From Sulfurimonas sp. (GTDB taxonomy: Bacteria; Campylobacterota; Campylobacteria; Campylobacterales; Sulfurimonadaceae), in NCBI GenBank assembly GCA_030949825.1, contig JAUZSC010000024.1, positions 1-33,291 of the forward strand: a stretch of DNA of 33,291 bases, in the 5' to 3' direction. Positions within the stretch are counted from its first letter, which is position 1. Each line of letters begins with the position of its first letter. Of the stretch, positions 25,607-33,291 are shown piece after piece. The notes under the pieces were generated by a model, which saw nothing but the letters and a program-made list of their open reading frames with translations, did not search any database and had not been told where the DNA came from. The position numbers and the translations under genes were made by a program.

Positions 25607-26949
25607 ATGTCAAACTCGGAGTTGAATAACACTTTGTATAAATTATCTTCTCTATCAAAGTGTGCGAAAGAGAATAAAACATTTCAGTTTGAGAGCTTAG
25701 CTCATCATCTAAATGTAGAGTTCCTAAAAGATTGCTACAACAACCTTGCTAGAAACAAGGCAGTAGGAATAGATAAAGTAAGCTGGCAAGATTATAATAG
25801 TAATTTGGATGAAAATCTGAGAAAGCTAGTGCAAAGATTGAAAAATAAATCTTTTAGACCACTTCCTGCAAAAGAGTGTATATCCCTAAAGGGAATGGTG
25901 AAACAAGACCCTTAGGAATTTCAACTATTGAAAATAAGATAGTAGAGAGTGGTATATCACAAATATTGCAAAGTATCTATGAGATGGACTTTTTAGATTG
26001 CTCTTATGGTTTTAGACCAAAAAGAAATACACATCAAGCACTTAACCAAATAGATACAACTATTATGAGTAAACCTGTAAATCATATTGTAGAAGCAGAC
26101 ATCAAAGGTTTCTTTGATAATGTAAACCACAATATGTTGATAGAGTTCCTAAATATTAGAATAAAAGACAGTAGTTTGATATTTCTAATAAAGAGATTTC
26201 TAAAAGCAGGATATATTGATGATAATCTACTTATTAAAACAGATGTAGGTACTCCTCAAGGAAGTATCTTAAGTCCACTATTAGCTAATATATTTTTGCA
26301 CTATGTTTTAGATACTTGGTTTGAAAAAGAGGTAAAAACACATATCAGAGGATACTGCGAACTTGTTCGCTACGCCGATGATTTCGTATGCTTAGTTCAA
26401 TATAAAGATGATGCTAATAAAATAGTATCAGCACTATACAAACGATTTAACAAATATGGATTAACGCTACATCCTGATAAAACAAGAGTCTTCTCGTTTG
26501 GTAGATTTGAAAGAGGTAACTCTCAAAATCAAAATCGTAAAGCCAATACATTTGACTTTTTAGGTTTTACTCACTTTAGTGATAAAACAAGAAAAGGATA
26601 CTTTAAAGTAGGGCGAAAAACAGCAATGAAGAAATTTAGAGCTAAAATAAAAGAGTTGAATATTTGGTTAAAACAGATAAGAAACTTAGTCCCTACAAAA
26701 GAGTGGTGGAAAATACTACAAGCTAAACTAAGAGGACACTTTCAATACTATGGAGTAAGTGGAAACTTCCCATCTATTAAAAGGTATTACTCTTTAGCTT
26801 TAAAAATGGTTCATAAATGGTTAAATCGTAGAAGCCAGAAGAAAAGTATGAGTTGGAGTAAATTATATAATTACTTAACTCTATACCCACTTCCACAACC
26901 AAGTATAAAACATAATTTCTACACTTTATCTCATGAGTTTGTGAGTTAA
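25607..26949 (+). pseudogene. ltrA: Group II intron reverse transcriptase/maturase (LtrA-like), one frameshift
   Basis: The intron-encoded protein has an RT domain with the RT0 start (LARNKAVGIDKVSW), YIPKGNGETRPLGI, YGFRPKRNTHQAL, EADIKGFFDNVNH, GTPQGSILSPLLANI and the catalytic YADDF near 26370. The maturase X domain with GHFQYYGVSGN is at the end. No HNH endonuclease domain follows. ATG 25607 has AGGAGGT upstream. The frame breaks near 25870-25880, where one A is missing from an A run before GTGTATATCCC. The first frame stops at 25915, the second runs to 26949. If this is real the intron cannot make its own maturase. Confidence 0.88.
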
Positions 26950-26955
26950 ATTGAA

Positions 26956-26988
26956 GAGCCGTATGAGGGAAATCTTCAAGTACGGTTC
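26956..26988 (+). ncRNA. Group II intron domain V (catalytic RNA hairpin)
   Basis: GAGCCGTATGAGG pairs with TTCAAGTACGGTTC to form the short bulged hairpin of domain V, containing the AGC catalytic triad. It lies 7 nt after the reverse transcriptase stop, as usual. Confidence 0.85.
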
Positions 26989-27044
26989 TGTGAGGGGCAT
27001 TCTGCACCTCCGAAATATTAAATTAAATAAAAAGGAGGGTGGCG

Positions 27045-27179
27045 ATGTCTACTCTACAAAGTTTAGTCTATTATGAACCGTACTTTATAAATGCTAATCA
27101 TATCTATGACAAATACATAGTGCAACACAATATTTTTATGCATAAAAATTATACTTTTATTTCAACCTTGAAAAATTAA
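27045..27179 (+). CDS. Possible 44-residue ORF straddling the intron 3' end
   Basis: ATG 27045 is preceded by AGGAGGGTGG, a very strong ribosome-binding match, and reads MSTLQSLVYYEPYFINANHI onward to TAA 27177-27179. The start and the AGGAGG-like sequence are also the domain VI stem of the intron, so the apparent signals may be RNA structure. I do not recognise the peptide. It may be an accident of the intron-exon junction. Confidence 0.25.
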   Translation: MSTLQSLVYYEPYFINANHIYDKYIVQHNIFMHKNYTFISTLKN

Positions 27180-27240
27180 GAGTTTTAAAGATTTTACCAG
27201 CTATGAGTTTGGATTAAAATATCTTTTTAGGAATTTAATC
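27180..27240. other. Intergenic DNA after the intron
   Basis: AT-rich, with no gene or structured element recognised before the palindrome at 27241. Confidence 0.4.
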
Positions 27241-27270
27241 ATTTTTTGATATAATGAGTTATCAAAAAAT
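27241..27270 (+). promoter_or_regulatory. Perfect 11-bp inverted repeat overlapping a -10 box
   Basis: ATTTTTTGATA, 8 nt, TATCAAAAAAT. The TATAAT box (27250-27255) sits at the inner edge of the left arm, and transcription would start in the right arm. This is the layout of a repressor operator over a promoter. It drives the ComEA-like gene (AAAGGG ribosome-binding site, ATG 27285). It could instead be a terminator-like hairpin. Confidence 0.45.
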
Positions 27271-27284
27271 ATAAAGGGTCAATA

Positions 27285-27535
27285 ATGAAATTTTTAACTA
27301 TCTTACTTCTAAGTATCACACTCGCTTTGGCAACCGTGGATATCAATAATGCAACTGCAAAAGATTTTACATCACTCAAGGGTATAGGAGCTAAAAAGCC
27401 GAAGCAATTGTTAAGTATAGAGACTCAGTAAAATGCTTTAAAAGCATAGATGAGCTCACAAATGTAAAAGGTATTGGGAATAAAACAATATCTAAGAACA
27501 AGAGTGATTTAAAACTAGGCAAGTGTATAAAATAA
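27285..27535 (+). pseudogene. ComEA-like helix-hairpin-helix protein, frameshifted
   Basis: The small exported DNA-binding protein has a signal peptide (MKFLTILLLSITLALAT) followed by VDINNATAKDFTSLKGIGAK, the start of a ComEA HhH domain. One base is missing from an A run at about 27392-27396. In the second frame the domain continues AEAIVKYRDSVKCFKSIDEL, TNVKGIGNKTI and a short Lys-rich tail with a Cys. Restored length is about 83 residues, typical of these single-HhH-domain competence-type proteins, which bind incoming DNA in the periplasm. As written it stops early at codon 49. Confidence 0.72.
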
Positions 27536-27553
27536 CTATACAGGAGAAAACAA

Positions 27554-27757
27554 ATGCAAATAGCAGTGAATTTTCAAAATGAAACAATAGCACAAAAAGT
27601 TTTATGGATGCTAGAGCATTTTAAAAATGATGGTGTAGAAGTTGTGAAATTAGATAATACAGACGATGAAATAATCAATAACTTCAAAAATGGGCTAGAT
27701 GAAATAAGCCTTATAGAGCAAGGAAAACTAAATTCAAGACCTATTCAAGATTTTTGA
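27554..27757 (+). CDS. Putative antitoxin of a RelE/ParE-type pair
   Basis: The 67-residue acidic protein (MQIAVNFQNETIAQKVLWML...) has the size and composition of small type II antitoxins. It is followed immediately (TGA ATG, no gap) by a RelE/ParE-like toxin gene. AGGAG precedes the start. The antitoxin family could not be named. It would bind and neutralise the toxin and probably repress their shared operon. Identification rests on context. Confidence 0.6.
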   Translation: MQIAVNFQNETIAQKVLWMLEHFKNDGVEVVKLDNTDDEIINNFKNGLDEISLIEQGKLNSRPIQDF

Positions 27758-28092
27758 ATGAACTTTAAAATTGAAACTATCCCTAGATTTGAAAAGATGT
27801 TAAGAAGCTAAAAAGAAATTTCCTAAAATTAAAAGTGATTTAGTAAAACTTGTAAATATATTATCATTAAATCCAGAATCGGGAACAGATTTAGGTGCAA
27901 ATATTTTTAAGATAAGAATCTCAAACTCCTCAATTCCTACAGGGAAAAGTGGAGGATTTAGAATTATAACTTATTATAAAAGATGATACTTTGTATTTAG
28001 TCACTATATATTCTAAAACCGAACAAGATAATATTTTAACTGACAAATTGAGACAAATTGTAATAGAAGAAATAGAAGAAAAGCAACTTTAA
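27758..28092 (+). pseudogene. RelE/ParE-superfamily toxin, broken by two frameshifts
   Basis: Reading across frames gives NFKIETIPRFEKML, KKFPKIKSDLVKLVNILSLN, then a core with NIFKIRISNSSIPTGKSGGF and RIITYY, and the end DDTLYLVTIYSKTEQDNI and LTDKLRQIV. This is the RelE/ParE fold pattern (short helices, then GKSGGFRIITYY and a final helix) of an mRNA interferase or gyrase poison. Frames change near 27810 and 27980, so no full toxin can be made. Restored length is about 110 residues. Confidence 0.68.
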
Positions 28093-28139
28093 AGCAGTAA
28101 AAAACCTAACAAAACATAGGAACGCAATAGTTAGAACGA

Positions 28140-28244
28140 ATGTCTATTTTAGGAAAGCCTAACAAAAAATATAAAAGAAAAATACTTGTTGATTTAGAAA
28201 AATATATTGCTACAATAAAGCAACGAAAATTCAAGAAAAAATGA
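28140..28244 (+). CDS. Possible 34-residue Lys-rich peptide, low confidence
   Basis: An open frame from ATG 28140 to TGA 28242-28244 begins MSILGKPNKKYKRKILVDLE and is highly basic. No ribosome-binding site or family is recognised. It may be the 3' remainder of a larger gene into which the partial intron copy (from 28250) inserted. Confidence 0.2.
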   Translation: MSILGKPNKKYKRKILVDLEKYIATIKQRKFKKK

Positions 28245-28249
28245 TATGA

Positions 28250-28387
28250 GTGTGCCAAGCAAAGCTAAGGCAATCAAGCTGGACAATCCAGCTCAGGTAA
28301 AGATTAGCCATCAGCCTGAAACCAAACTACACATATTAGGCGGTAACAAATAATATGAAGCTGTAGTAAGGGCAGTCTATCAGCCAC
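28250..28387 (+). repeat. Truncated second copy of the group II intron 5' end (138 bp)
   Basis: The sequence is identical to 25080-25217, the first 138 bp of the murG-located intron, in the same orientation. Four upstream bases (ATGA) also match, as expected for an exon binding site. It stops exactly where the IS3-family inverted repeat begins at 28388, so IS3 removed the remainder. Confidence 0.9.
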
Positions 28388-29721
28388 TATACTACCCCAA
28401 TTAGTCAAGACAACTTTTCCAAATTCCTTATTACCTCCAACCATGTTACTTTATGAAACTTTTACATCTGCCGAAGTATAGTTATCTTCGTTAATCTGTA
28501 AACTATCATAGTAAACTTTCATCGGTTTTTTATACTCCAATGTCTCATGAAATCTTCTATAATTGTAAAACTCCATATAGTCTGCTACATCTTCTTTTAA
28601 CTCCTTGATTGTGTTATATTGGTTTAGGTATATTCTCTCTACTTTAGCACTTCTCCAGAATCTCTCTATGCAGATATTATCAGTTGCTCTACCTTTACCA
28701 TCCATAGATATTGTGATGCCATTATCTTTGAGTTTCTGAGTGTGTATATGGCTTGTGTATTGACTCCCTTGATCAGTATTAAATATCTCTGGTTTGCCAT
28801 ACTTAGATAGTGCCTCATTTAAAACTCCCATCACAAGTTCTGTGTCCATAGTATTTGATATTCTCCAAGAGAGTACAGCCTTAGAGTACCAATCAATAAT
28901 AGCAGCAAGATAGACCATTCCACCAGCTATCTTAATATAGGTAATATCCGTTGACCACACTTGATTAGCTCTCACAATATCCAAGCCTCTAAGCTTATAA
29001 GAATGCTTAGGGTGTGCAATGTTTGGCTGAGTAAGACAAAGCGGCTCTCTAACGGCTAATATAGCCCTTAAGCCTAACTCTTTACGATAAGATGTTACGG
29101 TGTTAAGACTCAAATTAAAGCCATTCTCCAAGAGCTGACAATGCACCTTTTTAGCTCCATATATTGGTATCTCTTCAAAGATAGATTTAATCTCCTCTTT
29201 GATGGCTAGTTTATACTCATTTATTACAGGTTCGTAGTAGATATTACTTCTGCTAAGGTCAAGTAGTTCACACTGCTTTACTATTGACAACTCTTTAGAC
29301 TCAGATTCTATTAGCTCTTTCTTATTAGATAAGTCCAAGCCCTTTAGCTTTCCCACAGCCCAATCCTTTTCAAGTGTTAATTGTCCCACTTTTTTGGCAT
29401 ATTCTCCAACTTCTAATTGTAATTTAGCATTCTCTTCTTTGTACTCTTTAACAGCCTTACTAGGCTCCATTGCCATTTCTGCATTTTCCAAAAATATCTT
29501 CTTCCAATTCTTTAGATTATTTGGTGTAATCTTATTCTCACTTGCTATCTCTACTAATGTTTTTCTTCTTTTAAAACTTCTATTACTAATCTAGTTTTCA
29601 ACTCTGTGCTGTAAATCGCTCTTTTTCTACTCATAATATAACCCTCTCATTTTCTTGTGATATTTTACCTTGTTTAAATAAGGAATTTGAAAATGTTGTT
29701 TGTTTTTCTTGGGGTAGTATA
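28388..29721 (-). mobile_element. IS3-family insertion sequence
   Basis: Terminal inverted repeats TATACTACCCCAA (28388-28400) and TTGGGGTAGTATA (29709-29721) bracket a transposase on the minus strand. The flanking bases differ (CAC and ATT), so no target duplication is seen. It joins an intron fragment to a truncated sugar gene. A duplication is normally 3-4 bp, and its absence suggests a deletion or recombination at one end. Confidence 0.85.
28451..29634 (-). pseudogene. IS3-family transposase (OrfA and OrfB), one frame change in OrfA
   Basis: ATG 29634 begins SRKRAIYSTELKTRLVIEVL, the OrfA helix-turn-helix start, which stops early at an A tract near 29560. In the next frame KTLVEIASENKITPNNLKNW resumes, followed by a leucine-zipper-like stretch, and OrfB continues uninterrupted. 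OrfB has the CELLDLSRSNIYY N-terminus and the rve catalytic core: first Asp in WSTDITYIKI, second Asp in FNTDQGSQYTS, Glu in CIERFWRSAK, and YNYRRFHETL near the end. The 346-residue uninterrupted part (28451-29491) includes complete catalytic residues. The position of the frame change, early in OrfA, is not where IS3 elements normally frameshift, so I read it as an indel. Confidence 0.82.
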
Positions 29722-29723
29722 AT

Positions 29724-30562
29724 TCACCAGTATATCCAACTATTTTTAATAGTTAAAGCTAATTCTTTTATAGATATATCTACACTTGTACCAATATTGA
29801 TATGTGTATTTTTACACTCCACTTTCGCTTTAGCGATAGGAGTATCGGAATTTAGTACAATATCTTTAAAGTCTCTATTTTCAAGTATAAATACACAAGC
29901 ATCTGCCATATCTTCTGAGTATAAAAATTCTCTTCTTGGTTTTCCACTTCCCCATATCTCAACTTGATGAGTATTATTTAATTTAGCCTCATGCATCTTT
30001 CTTAAAAGTGCTGGCAATACATGTGAAGTTTCTAAATCAAAGTTATCATTTGGTCCATATAAATTTGTAGGCATTACAGATATAAAATTTGTACCATATT
30101 GGATATTATAACTTTCACACATCTTTATACCTGTTATTTTTGCTATAGCATATGGTTCATTTGTGTATTCTAGTTCACTTGTTAAAAGACTATCTTCTTT
30201 CATAGGCTGTGGTGCATTTTTTGGATATATGCATGTACTTCCTAAAAATAATAGTTTTGTTACATTGTGTAAATAACTTTGATGTATTACATTGTTTTGA
30301 ATCTGAAGGTTTTCGTATATGAAGTCATGCTCGGTATGTATTGTTAGCAACTATGCCACCAACTTTGCAGCGGCAAGTGATTACATACTCTGGTTTTCAT
30401 TTTTAAAAAACTCTTCTACTTCCTTTTTGATTTAGCCAAATCTAACTCTTTATGAGTTCTATATATTAAATTTGTATAACCTTTTGATACTAGATTCTTT
30501 ACTATTGCTGAACCAACTAATCCCTTGTGTCCAGCTATATATATTTTACTATTTTTATTCAT
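29724..30562 (-). pseudogene. fcl: GDP-L-fucose synthase, frameshifted and 3'-truncated
   Basis: Fcl (WcaG) converts GDP-4-keto-6-deoxymannose to GDP-L-fucose by epimerisation and NADPH reduction. ATG 30562 begins NKNSKIYIAGHKGLVGSAIV, the Rossmann GxxGxxG. After indels near 30350-30435, [20 protein letters not shown] sequence gives way to [37 protein letters not shown], the catalytic YxxxK as PYAIAKITG, and [12 protein letters not shown]. The end reads [17 protein letters not shown], then is cut off by the IS3 element at 29721, so the last 50 or so residues are lost. It lies 3 nt after gmd. Confidence 0.85.
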
Positions 30563-30565
30563 TAT

Positions 30566-31722
<1,157 letters not shown>

Positions 31723-33115
31723 TTATTTAATATCCCTTTTATAATCATCTTCAATTCTAACTATATCATCTTCACCAAGATAGTCGCCTACTTGGGCCTC
31801 TATAAGTATAACATCAACTTTCCCAGGGTTTTCAAGTCTATGCAACTCACCCATTGGAATGTATGTTGATTCATTCGGTCTAACTAAGATTTCCTTATCT
31901 CCAATAGATACAAGCGCTGTTCCTCTACAACTATCCGGTGCTCACTTCTATGAAAATGTTTTGTAAGCTTAGTCGTTTTCCGGGTTTAACTACTATTCTT
32001 TTTATCTTGTACTTGTGATTTTCTTCCAGAATAGTGTAAGTTCCCCAAGGACGGTGTGCCGTAAGGTGAATATGATGTAGATCACTTTCTCTACCTTTTA
32101 ATTCTTTTACAATTGTTTTTATTTGCTGAGAATTACCTTTTTTAGTTATAAGTAATGCATCAGGAGTATCAACAACTATAAGATCATTTATATCTGCTAG
32201 TGCTATAAGTCTATCACTACTATATACAAAAGTTGTTTTTTGAATTTATGGCTATGAGGTCATCATTGACACTGTTGTTATTTTCATCAGTTTCAAACTC
32301 TTCTGCAAGTGCATCGAAACTTCCTAAATCAGACCTGACTCTATATCTGAAGATACTACTTTTACTTTTGAGGACTTTTCCATAACAGCATAGTCGATGC
32401 TATCTTCAGGAATAGCTTGCATGTCATCGTGAAGTATACGAATCATATTAGATTCTAAATCAGATTTAGAACTATGAATATTTTCATATGCAATCTTTGA
32501 AGTCTTATAAATTTCAGGGGAATATTTCTTGAAGCTCTTCTAAAAAAACTCCAGCCTTTAAAACAAAATATTCCAGAATTCCAATAATAATTTCCAGCAT
32601 CTACATAACTTTGAGCTGTTATAGCATCCGGTTTTTCATGAAAGGCCTTTACATTTTCACCATCCGACTCTATATATCCAAACCCTGTTCAGCAAATTTA
32701 GGAGTTATACCGAATGTGTACAAGATTATCTTTTGCGCCAACTCTTTTGTAGTAAAACCTTAGCATAAGCTACTTCATCTTTTATGAGATGATCAGATGG
32801 AGAAACAAGTACTATCGCTTGAGGATCAAGAGCAAAACATGCAAGAGCTATCGCCGGAGCAGTATTTCTACCGACTGGTTCTAGTAAAAATTTATTTTAA
32901 GAAGAGACAAGTTCTTCAAGTTGATCTACCGCTAAAAGGTATTGCTCAGCATTTGAAACTATAAACTGTTGCTTACAAACTTCTCTATTTCTCTCTACTG
33001 TAAGCTGGAAAAGTGACTTATCATCAAAAAGCTTTACGAACTGTTTAGGCATAAGAGTACGACTAATAGGCCAAAGTCTAGTACCATTACCACCACATAA
33101 GATTATATTTGTCAT
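31723..33115 (-). pseudogene. manC: Mannose-1-phosphate guanylyltransferase / mannose-6-phosphate isomerase, many frameshifts
   Basis: ManC makes GDP-mannose from mannose-1-phosphate and GTP; the C-terminal cupin domain is PMI-like. ATG 33115 begins TNIILCGGNGTRLWPISRTL and MPKQFVKLF, the nucleotide-binding signature. After a frame change near 32895 come LEPVGRNTAPAIALACFAL and LVSPSDHLI. The middle is broken several times but IDYAVMEKSSKVKVV is readable. The C-terminal HHIHLTAHRPWGTYTILEE and YKIKRIVVKPGKRLSLQ are the PMI-domain landmarks. The stop directly abuts the gmd start (TAAATG). The operon order is manC-gmd-fcl. Confidence 0.85.
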
Positions 33116-33118
33116 TTA

Positions 33119-33220
33119 TTAACTAAACAACTCTACAACATCGACTGCATACAAAAATCCACTTAATCCAATAAGTAAAAAAGCCATAATTGAAAGTTTT
33201 AATTTGTCTTGTTTTTTCAT
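33119..33220 (-). CDS. 33-residue single-pass membrane peptide upstream of manC
   Basis: The short frame MKKQDKLKLSIMAFLLIGLS with a hydrophobic core (about 9-25) runs to SGFLYAVDVVELFS, then TAA TAA. It begins with a basic patch, as small membrane peptides or signal anchors do. Three nucleotides separate its stop from the manC start, so it would be cotranscribed and perhaps translationally coupled. A TATAAT lies 31 nt upstream. No strong ribosome-binding site is seen. The family is unknown; it could also be a leader peptide. Confidence 0.5.
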   Translation of the reverse strand: MKKQDKLKLSIMAFLLIGLSGFLYAVDVVELFS

Positions 33221-33250
33221 TATATTATCCACATACTATTTTAAAACCTT

Positions 33251-33256
33251 ATTATA
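33251..33256 (-). promoter_or_regulatory. -10 box for the small peptide-manC-gmd-fcl operon
   Basis: The minus strand reads GGCTATAAT about 31 nt before ATG 33220. There is no clear -35 element. The leader would be about 23 nt. Confidence 0.45.
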
Positions 33257-33291
33257 GCCTATTTTCTTAATACATCAGCTGAAAATGGGAT

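Larger units (their letters stand above)
25080..27057 (+). mobile_element. Group II intron with intron-encoded reverse transcriptase
   Basis: The 5' end GTGTGCC fits the GUGYG intron consensus. About 520 nt of noncoding domains I-III follow, then a frameshifted reverse transcriptase gene (25607-26949). A textbook domain V lies at 26956-26988 (GAGCCGTATG, AGC triad, GAAA-type cap, CAAGTACGGTTC), then a domain VI stem (27005-27011 pairing 27034-27041). The 3' end is placed at 27057 (CTCTAC, an AY ending); it could be off by some bases. The insertion site is the end of murG. A truncated second copy of its first 138 bp lies at 28250. Confidence 0.88.

Noticed and set aside
28100..28165. CCTAAC and GTTAG inverted motifs resembling an integron attC site
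   Set aside because: The CTAAC/GTTAG pair spans only about 35 bp, shorter than a functional attC, and no second core pair or integrase is present.

Overview
The window looks like the chromosome of a sulfur/hydrogen-oxidising member of the Campylobacterota, close to Sulfurimonas. The DNA is AT-rich. Futalosine-route menaquinone genes are present (an mqnC-type radical SAM enzyme and an mqnP-type prenyltransferase). Gene neighbourhoods such as kdsA-ribH-nusB and ftsW-murG, short operons with TAATG couplings, and good TATAAT -10 boxes with poor -35 boxes all fit that group. The assignment comes from protein character alone; no search was run.

Left end (1-3930): a graveyard of mobile DNA. A decayed IS1634-family element (about 110-3092) is interrupted by an IS630-family element (453-1513) with 21-bp perfect terminal repeats and a TA target duplication. 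A remnant of a second, different IS630-type transposase follows (3146-3451). Then comes the orphan 3' end of a chemoreceptor gene carrying only the CZB zinc-binding domain (3488-3928).

Middle (3935-25098): ordinary, mostly intact chromosomal genes. These are der, a purine-type phosphoribosyltransferase, a small unknown protein, a frameshifted membrane protein, a TerB/DnaJ co-chaperone and an EamA transporter. A probable long operon follows: kdsA, ribH, nusB, a 12-haem membrane-anchored cytochrome c, a DUF302 protein, mqnC (two A-tract frameshifts) and an M16-like protease homologue. Next are a DHH phosphoesterase, recG, a parvulin and aguB, with miaA convergent. The last group is mqnP, a PilZ-like protein, a coiled-coil membrane protein, ftsW and murG, tightly coupled.

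Right end (25080-33291): accessory DNA. A group II intron with a frameshifted reverse transcriptase sits in the last codons of murG. It is followed by a frameshifted ComEA-like helix-hairpin-helix protein, a RelE-type toxin-antitoxin pair with a broken toxin, a 138-bp truncated second copy of the intron 5' end, and an IS3-family element abutting that fragment. Beyond it, on the minus strand, lies a GDP-fucose operon: a 33-codon membrane peptide, then manC, gmd and fcl. These sugar genes contain many single-base indels, at a density that suggests sequence error at a contig end as much as real decay.

Cross-cutting signals: three genes (phosphoribosyltransferase, EamA transporter, miaA) have a perfect TATAAT exactly 6 nt before the ATG, which predicts leaderless mRNAs; recG shows a weaker version. 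No rRNA, tRNA or CRISPR array was recognised.
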